A stretch of 64,000 bases of DNA from an uncultured Schlesneria sp. (GCA_903840265.1 CAIMFH010000030.1:1-64000); one strand, 5' to 3'; numbered from the stretch's first letter, positions 9,418 to 19,543 are shown. Program-made: numbers and translations. The notes: generated from the letters alone by a model not told the origin.

Positions 9418-10077
9418 ATGGTCAATGACATCATTGCACTGCTTCGGCTGTTCGAGAGCCATGCCGTTGATCGCGAGACACATGGCTGGGTGATTGCCCT
9501 GGCGACGGATCGATCCAGATGGTCTGAAGCTTATCGCGTCTTTGATCACATACGTGAGCGGACACTGGTCGCGATCGCAGCGAAAGATGTTGTACGTGAG
9601 AGCCAGTACATGTTCGAGGAAATCTGCTTGAAGAGCCTCTACAACGAAACGGCCGCGCAAGATCCTTTCGACGCCGATTCTCCGTATTGGATTATCAAAT
9701 GCGCCATTGGCCGGGCGCGACAAATTGGCATGCCGGTCGACGACATCATTGCAGTGGTAGAAGGCCGCACGGAACTCGATGTCGCCGCGATTGAGCAACA
9801 AGGTGTGAAGTGTGCTCTGCAGGCAGGCCAGGATTGCGAGAATCCGTATCTCAATTCGAGCGAGGATTGGCAATACCTCGCGTGGCTTCGAGGCTTTATT
9901 TCTGCACGCATCCCTGATTTAGAATGCGCTCGTTGCGGCGGATCGGGACAATTCACTCTCCGGTCGGTAGGGGGAGCGGGCGAGTATGATGGCACGAAGA
10001 TCAATTGCTCGTGCAACGATCCCATGCGAGGACAACAAGAGGTGACGCAGAGTGCTTCGCCACGAACTGACTCTTGA
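9418..10077 (+). CDS. Hypothetical protein with C-terminal zinc-knuckle-like motif
   Basis: About 219 aa from ATG 9418. The first ~170 residues look helical and are unrecognised. Near the C-terminus, CARCGGSGQFTL followed by KINCSC gives four cysteines in a pattern like a single DnaJ-type CxxCxGxG zinc repeat, so zinc binding is plausible. The last 20 residues are polar and disordered-looking. It follows the gene at 8975 closely and probably forms an operon with it. No function is inferred. Confidence 0.55.
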   Translation: MVNDIIALLRLFESHAVDRETHGWVIALATDRSRWSEAYRVFDHIRERTLVAIAAKDVVRESQYMFEEICLKSLYNETAAQDPFDADSPYWIIKCAIGRARQIGMPVDDIIAVVEGRTELDVAAIEQQGVKCALQAGQDCENPYLNSSEDWQYLAWLRGFISARIPDLECARCGGSGQFTLRSVGGAGEYDGTKINCSCNDPMRGQQEVTQSASPRTDS

Positions 10078-10210
10078 ACTCTCGTCTAACCGGATTGTTT
10101 TCATATCGCAACTTCGGTTGGTCTGTTGTCTCTAGAAACCGGCCTATTGCTTGACGTCGCTGCAGCGAGTAACGTGGTAAATAGGTCTATTCCTGTTGAG
10201 GAACACTAGC

Positions 10211-10456
10211 GTGTCATTGTCGGCCAACTACGAAGAAGTCTTACGAACGGCCCGATCGCTACCGGAAACGGAGCGAGTGCGATTGGTGGAAGAACTGCTC
10301 AATTCGTTCGGTCCCACAGCGGCCGAACCACTGGATGATCTCTGGTTGGCCGAGATTGATCGGCGGTCTGACGAGATCGATTCTGGAGTTGTCCGGACGA
10401 TTCCATGGGCGGAAGTACGCCGACAGGCTCGGGAACGGGCTAAGCTAAATGGCTGA
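10211..10456 (+). CDS. Putative addiction-module antitoxin (Unstab_antitox type)
   Basis: About 81 aa. A GTG start at 10211 is preferred over the TTG at 10196 because a gagg Shine-Dalgarno lies at a suitable distance before it. The sequence ARSLPETERVRLVEELLNSF then DLWLAEIDRRSDEIDSGVV and IPWAEVRRQAR matches the putative addiction-module component family (TIGR02574/PF09720), a small unstable antitoxin usually paired with a RelE/ParE-type toxin gene that overlaps its 3' end. Here the overlapping start of such a toxin is present, but the toxin is cut off after about eleven codons. The antitoxin is therefore an orphan. Confidence 0.85.
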   Translation: MSLSANYEEVLRTARSLPETERVRLVEELLNSFGPTAAEPLDDLWLAEIDRRSDEIDSGVVRTIPWAEVRRQARERAKLNG

Positions 10457-10481
10457 GGTGACATTTCATCCCGATGCGCGT
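10449..10481 (+). pseudogene. Truncated RelE/ParE-type toxin start
   Basis: The ATG at 10449 overlaps the antitoxin stop (atggctga), as in intact modules. It encodes MAEVTFHPDAR, which resembles the usual opening of RelE/ParE-family toxins partnered with this antitoxin type. After that the frame no longer resembles the family, and no later piece of the toxin is visible on either strand nearby. I infer a deletion or replacement with its junction near 10480. The homology is short and rests on motif memory, so confidence is moderate. Confidence 0.55.
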
Positions 10482-10857
10482 CCCAATAGTCATAGTCGCG
10501 ACCATTGCCATCGTCACTCTTCCGGTACTCGCACCTATCGCGGCACTATCTCACGTTCTGGCAACTCGTCGATTGCGAGCCGCGGCGAAGAGGCTGCCTT
10601 GTCCCACGTGTGGTGCACCGCTGGGACTAGGCGCTGTCACATTAGCGGACTCGACTTGGCGGGCGTATGTGGCTGAGCTCCGCAAGTTGTCCCCCAGGGT
10701 GCGTCTGCGGCTTGTTCGTCTTTATCACGCCATCTGTCCCGCTTGCGGCCAACAACTGAAGTTCCGTGAGTCCACAAAGAGCTTCCTACCTCTGGCATCT
10801 CCGCAGGTCTTGACGTTTCTCACAACGAACGAGACGTCTGGCCAGGTGGGCGCGTGA
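10474..10857 (+). CDS. Membrane-anchored zinc-ribbon protein, unknown function
   Basis: 127 aa. One N-terminal membrane segment (about residues 4-30, VPIVIVATIAIVTLPVLAPI) is followed by a basic stretch and a zinc ribbon made of CPTCG (around residue 43) and CPACGQQLKF (around residue 90). The spacing suggests one zinc site with an inserted helix, WRAYVAELRKL. Its start lies inside the remnant toxin frame, so a deletion or insertion may have brought it beside the antitoxin. No partner or function can be named. Confidence 0.55.
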   Translation: MRVPIVIVATIAIVTLPVLAPIAALSHVLATRRLRAAAKRLPCPTCGAPLGLGAVTLADSTWRAYVAELRKLSPRVRLRLVRLYHAICPACGQQLKFRESTKSFLPLASPQVLTFLTTNETSGQVGA

Positions 10858-11075
10858 GTTCGGTTTCGCGATCTCCGACCAATCTTCATTCAGCCTCTTT
10901 ATTTCTTGACCGGATTTTCGCTTCCGGGTCCACAGGGATATTCTATCCATCAATATTCAGGTATGTTTCGGCCTTCCACCTGAGTTTTGTCTGAGTCTGC
11001 AATGGACGGGGTCCCAAGAGGGGTGCGTCCGATCGCCCAATTGTGACATCTGTACACGGAGCGTACACCTCTGCC

Positions 11076-14000
11076 ATGACACGCACGCCGAACGAGTGCT
11101 CGCTGCCGCCAGATGCCGTCGGCTCATTGGTCGATCTGATTCAGGACGGCATGATCATCGCCGACTGCAAAGGCCTGATCACTTACTGCAACGCGGCGGC
11201 GATTCGGTTGTTTGGCTGGTCTGTCGACGAACTTGTTGGTCAGCCTTTTGCCGAAAGGTTTCCAGCGCTTCACCGAGCCGGTGCAGCGGATGGTCCTCCT
11301 GTAGTGGAAACCGAACCTTCGGTGAGAGAGCGTGAGGTTTGTCGCAAGGATGGAAATCGGATCTGGATCGAGACGCAAGCTCGGCAATACACGGATCAGG
11401 CAGGCAAGCCCGCAGGCATCATCAGAACTTTTCGCGATATCACTGAACGCAAACAGACGCTGATCGAGCGCAGGCAGTTCGTTGACCAGCACACCAGCCT
11501 GTTCGAGCGAGCCGTCGTCGGCATCTTTCGGTCGTCGCTTGAAGGACGGTACCTGATCGCCAATCAGACACTGGCCGATATTTTTGGCTATGAGTCAGCG
11601 GATGATCTCTTAAACGCAGTCACCAACGTCGGAACTCAGATTTACCGCCATGCGGAGGACCGAGCCCGAATTCTGAAGGCGTTAATCGAGCAGAACACGA
11701 TGCTCGATTTTGAATGTGAATGCCGACGCAAGGACGGGACGTCGATCTGGGTTCGCCAGGACTCGCGCGCTGTCCGCGATGAATCTGGTCAGCTCGCGTA
11801 CTTTGAAGGGTTTATTCAGGACATCACCGCTCGCAAGCGGGCCGAGAAGGTCATGCTGGAGGGTGAAGTGCGCTACCAATCGCTGATTGCGGCGCTGGCC
11901 GAAGGAATCGTCGTTCAATCGGCCACGGGTGAAATCCTGACGTGCAATGCGAGTGCACAGCGAATTCTGGGACTGACGGCAGATCAGATCTGTGGCCGGT
12001 CGTCGGTCGATCCCGTGTGGCAGGCGATTCATGAGGACGGGTCGCCGTTCGCGGGCCAGGACCATCCGTCAATGGTCACGCTGCGCACGGGTCGCCCCTG
12101 TTCCAATGTTGTGGCGGGAATTCCGAAGCCCGACGGCAACATCGCCTGGATCTCGATCAATGTCGAACCGCTGATTCACCCGGGTGACAAGTTACCCTAC
12201 GGCGTGGTCTGCTCGTTCGTGGATATCACCGCTCGCAAAACTCTGGATGAGGCGAAGCGTCAGAGCGAAGAGCGCTATCGACTGGCGATCCTCGCGACGA
12301 ACGACGCGATCTGGGACTTGGATCTCGGGACGGGCACGGTCTCCAGGAACGAGCGTTACACCACCATTTTTGGGCGAGCACCGGACGGGGTCGATCCGTT
12401 CCAATGGTGGATCGATCATGTTCATCCTGACGATCGCGAGCGAGTGATCGGATCCTTTCGACAGGCCATCGATGGAACAGAGCACAATTGGGAAACTCAG
12501 TTTCGGTTCTTGCGGGGGGACGGAGTCTGGGCCGAGATCGAGGATCGAGCGTACCTGGCGCGAGATGCCTCCGGTCGGTGTACTCGCGCTGTCGGATCAA
12601 TGTTGGATGTCACCGAAAGGAATCGGGCGGAAGCAGTGCTGCGCGAGAACGAGGCGCGGTTGCGTCGGATTCTCGAAGGGATGCCGATCATGCTCGATGC
12701 GTTCGACGAGCGGGGGCATCTGGTCGCCTGGAATCAGGAATGTGAGCGTGTGACGGGATATTCGGCCACCGAAATGGTTGGCAATCCACGCGCGGTCGAA
12801 CTCCTCTATCCCGATCGCGCGTATCGCGAACGCATGCACAGCGAGTGGTCGCAGCGCGGCAACAATTACTACCATTGGGAGTGGGATCTGACCTGTAAAG
12901 ACGGTTCGGTCCGCACGATCTCGTGGTCCAACATTGCCGCCGTGCTGCCGATCCCCGGTTGGGCCAGATGGGGGGTTGGTTTCGATGTCACTGAACGGAA
13001 GCAGGCGGAAGCCGCGTTGCTTGAGCGGGATCGCGCCATTCAGGCTGTTTCCGGGGGGATCGTCATCAGCGATCCCAACCTGCACGATAACCCGATAATC
13101 TACGTGAGCTCCGGTTTCGAACGCCTGACCGGGTATTCGGCCGAAGATGTCGTGGGTCTGAATTGCCGGTTTCTACAGGGCGAAGAATCAGATCCCGCAG
13201 CGGTCCAGCAGATCCGTGAGGCGATTGCAAAAGGGGAGCCTTGTACGGTCGAGCTGCAGAACTATCGTAAGGATGGCACGTCGTTCTGGAACAAGCTCTC
13301 GATCTCGCCCGTGTTCGACGACAATGGCAAGTTGACTCATTTCGTCGGCGTTCAAATGGATGTCACCGCCCAGCACCGGCTGGAAGAGCAATTGCGACAA
13401 TCTCAGAAGATGGAGGCGATCGGCAGGCTTGCGGGCGGGGTGGCTCACGATTTCAACAATTTGCTCACAGTGATCAACGGGTATACCGAGTTGCTGCTGC
13501 AAGAGTCGGACGTGAAGGGAAAGGATTCTCAGCGAGAGGGACTGGCCGCGATTCTCGATGCCGGTCACCGGGCAGCTGCGCTCACTGCTCAACTGCTGGC
13601 CTTCGGCAGAAAAACGATGATCGAGCCCAAACTGCTGGATCTGAATCGCGTCGTCGAGACTGCGGGCAAAATGTTGCGCCGGCTGATCGTGGCCGATGTG
13701 CGAATCGACTTCGAACTGAATCCTGAGCCGACGATCGTGAAAATCGATCCGGGACAACTTAATCAATTGCTGATGAACCTGGCACTCAATGCCGGCGATG
13801 CCATGCCCGGTGGCGGTGTACTGACGATCGCCACGATGAACGTGGAGCTCCCCGGCGAGCAGTCCTCTCTTCCCGAGGGATACCAGCCCGGCCGCTATGT
13901 CCAACTGACGGTGACAGATACCGGAGATGGCATGAGCGAAGAGGTGCGGCGGCAGATCTTCGAGCCGTTCTTTACCACGAAAGAGCTTGGCAAGGGAACT

Positions 14001-14573
14001 GGACTGGGTCTGGCAACCGCCTACGGAATCGTGTCCCAAGCGGGAGGGTCCATCACGGTGGAGACAGGTGTTGGAGACGGGACGACCTTCCGCATCCTGT
14101 TGCCTGCCGTTGAGCAATGGTCACAGCCCAAGAAGACCGCGGCGGCACCAGTGGCTCCACTGGGAACTGAAACGATCCTGCTGGCCGAAGACGAAGAGTA
14201 CGTGCGGCGACTGGCTCGGCAAATTTTGGAAATGCACGGTTACACTGTGATCGAAGCCGCTTCCGGCGACGCGGCCCTCCAGGCGGCGACAACGTCTGAT
14301 GGGCCAATCCACATACTCATCACCGACGTCGTCATGCCCGACTTCGGGGGCCGGACGCTGGCAGATCAAGTCCTGGCTATCTGGCCGGAGATCGCGGTGC
14401 TCTACGTGAGTGGGTATTCGAACGACGCGGTCTTCCGCCGGGGAATCGAAACCTCTGCGGAGGCCTTCCTGCAAAAACCATTTACCGCACACTCGCTGGC
14501 CTGTAAGGTTCGCGAAGTGCTGGATGCTGCGATGAAAGACGCCAGCACAGTCAAACTCGAAGCCGACAAATAA
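11076..14573 (+). CDS. Hybrid histidine kinase with five PAS domains and a LOV domain
   Basis: About 1165 aa from ATG 11076 (a GTG at 11043 is also possible). No membrane segment is seen, so it should be cytoplasmic. Order: PAS1 ~18-120, PAS2 ~145-265, PAS3 ~267-385, PAS4 ~402-520, PAS5 ~529-645, LOV ~651-765, HisKA with phospho-acceptor His791 (GGVAHDFNN), HATPase_c ~890-1010 ([16 protein letters not shown]), and a receiver with Asp1084 (LITDVVMPD). The sixth sensor has the LOV flavin signature GLNCRFLQG with the photo-adduct Cys697, then [11 protein letters not shown] and [10 protein letters not shown]. In LOV proteins this Cys bonds to flavin in blue light, so light-gated kinase activity is likely. 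The output partner is unknown. Confidence 0.92.
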   Translation: MTRTPNECSLPPDAVGSLVDLIQDGMIIADCKGLITYCNAAAIRLFGWSVDELVGQPFAERFPALHRAGAADGPPVVETEPSVREREVCRKDGNRIWIETQARQYTDQAGKPAGIIRTFRDITERKQTLIERRQFVDQHTSLFERAVVGIFRSSLEGRYLIANQTLADIFGYESADDLLNAVTNVGTQIYRHAEDRARILKALIEQNTMLDFECECRRKDGTSIWVRQDSRAVRDESGQLAYFEGFIQDITARKRAEKVMLEGEVRYQSLIAALAEGIVVQSATGEILTCNASAQRILGLTADQICGRSSVDPVWQAIHEDGSPFAGQDHPSMVTLRTGRPCSNVVAGIPKPDGNIAWISINVEPLIHPGDKLPYGVVCSFVDITARKTLDEAKRQSEERYRLAILATNDAIWDLDLGTGTVSRNERYTTIFGRAPDGVDPFQWWIDHVHPDDRERVIGSFRQAIDGTEHNWETQFRFLRGDGVWAEIEDRAYLARDASGRCTRAVGSMLDVTERNRAEAVLRENEARLRRILEGMPIMLDAFDERGHLVAWNQECERVTGYSATEMVGNPRAVELLYPDRAYRERMHSEWSQRGNNYYHWEWDLTCKDGSVRTISWSNIAAVLPIPGWARWGVGFDVTERKQAEAALLERDRAIQAVSGGIVISDPNLHDNPIIYVSSGFERLTGYSAEDVVGLNCRFLQGEESDPAAVQQIREAIAKGEPCTVELQNYRKDGTSFWNKLSISPVFDDNGKLTHFVGVQMDVTAQHRLEEQLRQSQKMEAIGRLAGGVAHDFNNLLTVINGYTELLLQESDVKGKDSQREGLAAILDAGHRAAALTAQLLAFGRKTMIEPKLLDLNRVVETAGKMLRRLIVADVRIDFELNPEPTIVKIDPGQLNQLLMNLALNAGDAMPGGGVLTIATMNVELPGEQSSLPEGYQPGRYVQLTVTDTGDGMSEEVRRQIFEPFFTTKELGKGTGLGLATAYGIVSQAGGSITVETGVGDGTTFRILLPAVEQWSQPKKTAAAPVAPLGTETILLAEDEEYVRRLARQILEMHGYTVIEAASGDAALQAATTSDGPIHILITDVVMPDFGGRTLADQVLAIWPEIAVLYVSGYSNDAVFRRGIETSAEAFLQKPFTAHSLACKVREVLDAAMKDASTVKLEADK

Positions 14574-14577
14574 ACAG

Positions 14578-14886
14578 ATGACAGATGTACCGCTACAGCG
14601 ACCTCAGGTCAGTTACGATCTCATCATGGAAGAGGACATGGCATTTGTTGAAGGTTGCTTTCGGCTACCTGGTGGCGAATGGCAGGTGGTCATCGTGTCA
14701 CGCGGCGATGTCCAGCAACCGCTAGTTGAGCGACAACAGTGGCGCAGCGGAGTCACCGGAGTGCATGTTCGCTTTCCTCGATATGATCTGTTGAATCAGG
14801 AAGAAGTAGAACGCATGTTGTCCTGGGAATATGGAATACTGACGTGGGAACGTGTACGCGGTCCGGATTCGATGCAGCTTCGATAA
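14578..14886 (+). CDS. Small hypothetical protein downstream of the LOV kinase
   Basis: 102 aa, starting four bases after the kinase stop, so probably co-transcribed with it. I do not recognise a family. It is acidic/polar, without signal peptide or membrane segment, and has a Trp- and Val-rich centre (GGEWQVVIVSRGDV). The ribosome-binding site is weak, so this is a modest-confidence gene. Confidence 0.4.
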   Translation: MTDVPLQRPQVSYDLIMEEDMAFVEGCFRLPGGEWQVVIVSRGDVQQPLVERQQWRSGVTGVHVRFPRYDLLNQEEVERMLSWEYGILTWERVRGPDSMQLR

Positions 14887-14937
14887 TCAAAGAGTACGCC
14901 CTGATCGAATAGCAACCTCTGGGCGCGAGAGCCGGAT

Positions 14938-15309
14938 ATGTTTATTGGTCCACCACCTGGTTTCCGCTGGCCCGCATTGTGGCGTCCGCTGACTGAATCG
15001 GAAGCTTCTCGCGAGGTGATCTGCCCACAACCATTCTCTGAAGATCCACTCGGATTCACGTTTGAAGCCGAGCTTGAACGTGAAGTCTGTTCCGGACACC
15101 CGCTCTATCAAGTCGAATGCTGGGCCGTCGCTCGCAATGGTGATCATCCGGACGAATTCCTGTTTGCGACAGCCAATCCAAGCTATCCGTTGGCATTCGT
15201 GCATCTCACGTGGTCAGTCGAGACAGAGCCCACTTTTCCCTATACGATCGGCTATCGCACTTGGGAAGTATTTCGATCAGCATGGGAGAATTCGTCAGAG
15301 TCTGAATAG
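14938..15309 (+). CDS. Hypothetical small soluble protein
   Basis: 123 aa. The C-terminal half, DEFLFATANPSYPLAFVHLTW then TEPTFPYTIGYRTWEVFR, has the pattern of a widespread small-protein family whose members end in a VHLTWS-type segment and often sit among immunity-like or accessory genes. I cannot name the function. It has no signal peptide. It lies among other small unknowns between the two large kinases. Confidence 0.5.
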   Translation: MFIGPPPGFRWPALWRPLTESEASREVICPQPFSEDPLGFTFEAELEREVCSGHPLYQVECWAVARNGDHPDEFLFATANPSYPLAFVHLTWSVETEPTFPYTIGYRTWEVFRSAWENSSESE

Positions 15310-15369
15310 GACTAGAGATAGAGACACAATCAGTTAAACCATTTCGATGGTTTGGCGCAAGGAGATTCA

Positions 15370-15807
15370 ATGGAAACGCCCATTTTCGTGGCGATTATTT
15401 CGGGGGCTACAAGCCTTGTAGTCGCTGCGGTCTTGCATTGGCTGACAAAAACACGCGAACACGAAGCAGATTGGAGAAAACAAAAGCTCGAACATTACCG
15501 TGAGCTTCTTGAGGCCATATCAGGGATAGTTTCGGGTGAAGGCAATGCCGAAAGTCAACGAAGATATGCGAGGGCCACCAATGTTATTGGACTCGTCGCA
15601 TCCCAAGAGGTCATTGTCGCCGTCGACCGGATGCGACAAGCCTCTCGGAGGCATAGTAACTGGACGCTCGAAGAACATGATGCCGCGCTGGCAGCGATGC
15701 TCCTTGCCATTCGCCGTGACTTGGGCATCCGCCCAAAAGATGATCCGCTGACATTCAAATACAATCTTTGGGCGTCTGGAGCGCCAACTTCAGAATCGCT
15801 GACTTGA
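15370..15807 (+). CDS. Small membrane-anchored hypothetical protein
   Basis: About 145 aa. The ATG at 15370 is preceded by a good Shine-Dalgarno (aaggag at 15358-15363). One N-terminal membrane helix (IFVAIISGATSLVVAAVLHWL) is followed by a charged cytoplasmic helical domain (EADWRKQKLEHYRELLEAIS) and a C-terminal RRDLGIRPKDDPLTFKYNLW motif. This layout is common among small bacterial membrane proteins of unknown function. It converges with the kinase gene ending at 15834. Confidence 0.6.
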   Translation: METPIFVAIISGATSLVVAAVLHWLTKTREHEADWRKQKLEHYRELLEAISGIVSGEGNAESQRRYARATNVIGLVASQEVIVAVDRMRQASRRHSNWTLEEHDAALAAMLLAIRRDLGIRPKDDPLTFKYNLWASGAPTSESLT

Positions 15808-15833
15808 GTTTCAATATATTACGGCGGACTTTT

Positions 15834-18668
15834 TCACGCCCCACTTTGCGCCGCCATCGCCGTCGACAGCGTGGCCATCAGCATGTCGTTGTTGACGGGC
15901 TTGACCAGATGGCCGTCGAAGCCGGCTTCTTCGGATTGGCGGCGGTCTTCGTCTTTGCCCCAGCCGGTCAGGGCGATGATTGTCATCTGCTTACCCCAGG
16001 GGCTTTGACGGATTGTCCGGCAGGCTTCGTAGCCGTTCATCGTTGGCAGGCCGATGTCCAGCAGGATGACGTTGGGGCGATAGGTTTCGGCAGCACGGCA
16101 GGCTTCGCCTCCGTCGTGTGCCATGATCGCTTCGTGACCGTGGATGCTCATTAACATTTGCAGCGTGATGGCGGCGTCGCGGTTGTCGTCGACGACCAGA
16201 ACTTTCAGATGAGACATTTCTGCGGGAACGATCGGGTTTAATGTCAACATGCTCGCGTCACTGACAGCGGCAATCGGCAGTTTGACGATGAACCGGCTGC
16301 CACGATTAGGGCCGTCACTGTGAGCCTTGATCGTGCCGCCGTGCATTTCGACCAGTCGTCGCGCCAGCGACAGGCCGATCCCCAGTCCGCCGCGTGAACG
16401 TCCGATCGGCAGCAATTGTGTGAACATCTCGAAGACGCGTTCGAGGTTCTCGGGTGGAATCCCCAGCCCGTCGTCCTGCACGGTGATCTCGGCCTGCGCT
16501 CCCTGTCGAGTCGCGGTCACGACGATCTCACTATTCGGCGAGCTGAATTTGCAGGCATTGTTGAGCAGGTTGCTGAAGACTTGTGCCAGACGAACTGCGT
16601 CCGCTTCCAGTTTGATTGGTTCCTTGGGCAGGTTCAGCTTAATCGTCTGGTGTTCGCGATCCGCCCATGGTTGCGATGTTTCGATCGCCTGGTTGATGAC
16701 ATGGGCGAGGTCGACGCGTTGCTTGCGCAGTTCCAGTTTGTCGTGACTGATGCGACCGACATCCAGCAGGTCATCGACCAGTCGCACCAAGTGCGTGACT
16801 TGTCGATCCATGGCGTTGAGCACGCCACCTTGAACCTCGGAATTGCCGTCCGATCGCTTAAAGATCTCCAGGCCGTTGCGAAGTGGGGCGAGCGGGTTCC
16901 TGAGTTCGTGCGCCAACACCGCCAGAAATTCGTCCTTGCGGCGATCGGCCAGCTTCAATGATGCCTCGGCTTCTTGAAGCGAGCTGTACGCCAGGGCGTT
17001 CTGCACCGCGATCGCCGCCGCTTGTGAGACCGCCAGCAACAGTTCCTGATCAGACGAAGTGAACCCGGATCCGTCTCGCTTGTTGTGAATTTCGAAGAAC
17101 CCGATCACTTCATCCTGAGCAGTCATGATCGGTGTCGAAATCGCGGACCAGACCCCGAACTGCTGGCACAGTTCCTGAATGATTTGCGGGTCTGCTTTCG
17201 CGTCGTTCGTCAGATAGGGGATCTTATGAACGATCAACCACCCGGGCAGCCCGTGCATGGGAGGCCAGCAGTATTCCAGCGGCAAAACCTCCCCTTTGCG
17301 GAAATACTTGCTGCAGACCATTCCCTTCGGAGTGAGCAACCCGGAGACCCCCGCCTCGGCCCCAACCAGACTGATTGCCTCTTGCGCCAGAATGTCCAGC
17401 AGACCGTCGATGCTGAGCGTCGAGTTCAACTGCTTGCTGATGCGCAGCAGCGAACTAACCGTCTCTTCGGCTCGCTTGCGGTCGGTGATATCGATGGCGA
17501 TGCCACCGACTAATGCCGACTCGTGGCTGCTATTGGCAATGGGGAATTTGCTGACTATAGAATGATGGATCGTGCCGTCTTCGTGCTTCAACGTTTCGAC
17601 GATCTGCACACCCTTGGTGCTTGTCAGGGCTTCGGAATCGTTCTGTCGAAACTGTGTGGCGACTTCCAACGGGAAGAGATCCAGATCCGTCTTTCCCTGC
17701 AGCAGTTCACGCCGCACGCCGAAGACTCGTTCGGCCGCCTCGTTGACGTAGAGGTAGCGTCCCTGCACATCTTTAATCCAGGCCAAGCCGGGTAGCCGTT
17801 CCATGAATCGCGAAAAGCGATCTTCACTTCGCTGGAGGGATTCTTCGCGAACCATCACTGTCGAGACACCCCACCACAGCACCGCGCACAGCGTGATGAT
17901 CAGCGACAGCACCAATAGGGCAATCGCCATGGCGGGATCGTAGTAGCCGTTGCGATGACCTCGAACGCACATCAATCCCAGAAAGAGAGGCAGGATGATC
18001 ACGATCGGTAAGCCGCGTCGGGCCAGTGCGCCGGCAGCGGTATCGGCGAGCAGAGTTCGCACGGGAGGTAACTGTGGTGCGGTCGAAACCAAACCAATTC
18101 CCACAGCGAGCAGGATCGTTCCGGTTTGCAGCGCGATCGCAGTAAACCGCGGCCACGCGTACAGGATGTCGGCTCCAAACAAGTAGCCCACCAGTGACAG
18201 CCCGGCAATGGCGGAGATCATCATGCCGATCACCGGCACGGCCAGCGGGATGATCTTCCGGCGACCCAGCAAGTTCACGGCGATCCCCGCCAGCGTCCAT
18301 GACGCGGCCGCCGGGATCCCCATTCGTCCCGGAACCACGGTCCCGCGACTCCCCCAGGAACGACCGAACAGCAGCATTCCATCGATGCCGAAATTGAATC
18401 CGAAAGCGTGCTCCAGCAGAGTGGCCCCGGCGATCGCAATCACGATGATGCCCAGAACCGACTTGCGGACTCCCGTGACAGCCGGCAGCAGTGCGATGCC
18501 GATCAGCACAGCCGCCAGACCGGTGTTCGGCAGCATCGCAATCCCATCGCCGTCCCAATCTGCCAGGCGCGATACATCCAGCGTCCAGCCCAGCACGGTC
18601 ACGATGCCGCCGATGAGCGCAAAGCATCCGGCAGCCGTCGGGAGCCAGTGCAGAACGCGCCTCATCAA
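15834..18668 (-). CDS. Membrane hybrid histidine kinase (PAS-GAF-HisKA-HATPase-REC)
   Basis: 944 aa. The first ~250 residues form about seven or eight membrane helices, a possible membrane-embedded sensor of unknown ligand. They are followed by PAS ~283-405 (LPGLAWIKDVQGRYLYVNEAA), GAF ~410-560 (LVGAEAGVSGLL, WSAISTPIM), HisKA with His587 in FLAVLAHELRNPLAPLRNG, HATPase_c (VTVQDDGLGIPPENL, GLGIGLSLAR), and a C-terminal receiver with Asp871 (VILLDIGLPTMNG) and Lys in HLVKPVN. All catalytic motifs appear intact. The receiver suggests an internal phosphorelay. No response regulator or phosphotransfer gene is adjacent, so the output is unknown. Confidence 0.92.
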   Translation of the reverse strand: MMRRVLHWLPTAAGCFALIGGIVTVLGWTLDVSRLADWDGDGIAMLPNTGLAAVLIGIALLPAVTGVRKSVLGIIVIAIAGATLLEHAFGFNFGIDGMLLFGRSWGSRGTVVPGRMGIPAAASWTLAGIAVNLLGRRKIIPLAVPVIGMMISAIAGLSLVGYLFGADILYAWPRFTAIALQTGTILLAVGIGLVSTAPQLPPVRTLLADTAAGALARRGLPIVIILPLFLGLMCVRGHRNGYYDPAMAIALLVLSLIITLCAVLWWGVSTVMVREESLQRSEDRFSRFMERLPGLAWIKDVQGRYLYVNEAAERVFGVRRELLQGKTDLDLFPLEVATQFRQNDSEALTSTKGVQIVETLKHEDGTIHHSIVSKFPIANSSHESALVGGIAIDITDRKRAEETVSSLLRISKQLNSTLSIDGLLDILAQEAISLVGAEAGVSGLLTPKGMVCSKYFRKGEVLPLEYCWPPMHGLPGWLIVHKIPYLTNDAKADPQIIQELCQQFGVWSAISTPIMTAQDEVIGFFEIHNKRDGSGFTSSDQELLLAVSQAAAIAVQNALAYSSLQEAEASLKLADRRKDEFLAVLAHELRNPLAPLRNGLEIFKRSDGNSEVQGGVLNAMDRQVTHLVRLVDDLLDVGRISHDKLELRKQRVDLAHVINQAIETSQPWADREHQTIKLNLPKEPIKLEADAVRLAQVFSNLLNNACKFSSPNSEIVVTATRQGAQAEITVQDDGLGIPPENLERVFEMFTQLLPIGRSRGGLGIGLSLARRLVEMHGGTIKAHSDGPNRGSRFIVKLPIAAVSDASMLTLNPIVPAEMSHLKVLVVDDNRDAAITLQMLMSIHGHEAIMAHDGGEACRAAETYRPNVILLDIGLPTMNGYEACRTIRQSPWGKQMTIIALTGWGKDEDRRQSEEAGFDGHLVKPVNNDMLMATLSTAMAAQSGA

Positions 18669-18962
18669 AGTCTTTCCTGGTACGATGCTTTAATGCCATC
18701 CGCCAGCGATCTGGCAGCACACAATTGCCCAGCGACACGCCCGAAGCATGCCGCCGCACCGCCTCAGTGTTCGCACTTTCCCTAACCGGTGCAAGCCTGC
18801 GAACATTTTCTGGCCAGAAGTCCGCACCGCAGACTGCACGTTGTTTTGGAGGCGGAGCGGGCCTGGACACGGTCAACTCGTCGCGCGAAGCCTATAGTTC
18901 AACACGAGGATTCCTAACAACCGTCCGGCGGTGAGATTGTCCACTCGGCAACGAGCAACCAG

Positions 18963-19151
18963 ATGGAACAAACCGACAATACAACGAATGATTCTCATCA
19001 GACATGGGTGGTTTATCGCCAGGACGACCACGGCAATCGCTTTGTCGTTGCGTCAGATTTGAGTCGTGAAACCGCGGAACATCTGATCACCCTTTACGAA
19101 CAGCGAGGCCATAAGCAGCATTACTGGGCCGAAGACACGAAGGGCAAATGA
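18963..19151 (+). CDS. Small conserved protein of the YRQDDxGNRF type
   Basis: 62 aa. The core WVVYRQDDHGNRFVVASDLSR then ETAEHLITLYEQRGHKQHYW follows a beta-alpha-beta pattern that I recall from small conserved bacterial proteins of about 60-90 residues, loosely like a SPOR fold. Function unknown. It has no signal peptide. The 294 bases between the kinase start at 18668 and this gene hold nothing that I recognise. Confidence 0.6.
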   Translation: MEQTDNTTNDSHQTWVVYRQDDHGNRFVVASDLSRETAEHLITLYEQRGHKQHYWAEDTKGK

Positions 19152-19252
19152 TGCGGCTTGGCACGGGCAAGGAATAGTCTCAGGTCAAACACGCTGCGTT
19201 TGCACACGGATCACTTCGTTAGCAAATCGTGATTTGAAAGACTCTGTCTGAC

Positions 19253-19543
19253 ATGAACCAGCCACTGGCCATCCTGTTGTTCGGAATCGGAATGGTCGCA
19301 GTTCTCGCTATTCAGTTTGCTTATTGGGTGAAGATCGAGCCGACGTTGCGCTTTCTGAAGTTGATCGACCAACCGCGGTTCGTTGGATTTTGGAATCCCT
19401 TATTCTGGGAATACAAGAACTACTGCGTGAGGGAGAAAGAGCCGCTGAGCTGGTGGTGGACATATTGGGCCGGCATTTGGACTGTGATCGCCGTACAGGT
19501 TGGCCTGGCATGCCTCGGCTTACCAATCGTCCCGAAGCTCTGA
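19253..19543 (+). CDS. Small two-TM membrane protein
   Basis: 96 aa. It has a hydrophobic N-terminal segment (LAILLFGIGMVAVLAIQFAYWV), a polar middle (EPTLRFLKLIDQPRF, WEYKNYCVREKEPLSWWW) and a second hydrophobic segment (AGIWTVIAVQVGLACLGLPIV). No family is recognised. It sits 29 bases before the immunity-like gene at 19573 and may share its transcript. Confidence 0.5.
   Translation: MNQPLAILLFGIGMVAVLAIQFAYWVKIEPTLRFLKLIDQPRFVGFWNPLFWEYKNYCVREKEPLSWWWTYWAGIWTVIAVQVGLACLGLPIVPKL

Noticed and set aside
10906-10943. Possible sigma-70 promoter before the LOV kinase (ttgacc and a downstream A/T-rich box)
   Set aside because: The spacing between the boxes is about 25 bases, too long for a standard promoter.
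13188-14117. 309-codon open frame on the minus strand within the LOV kinase
   Set aside because: The plus strand has continuous kinase domains through the same stretch; the antisense translation resembles no family.
17824-18876. 350-codon minus-strand frame overlapping the second kinase start
   Set aside because: It is in another frame of the kinase membrane region with Arg-rich, non-protein-like composition.
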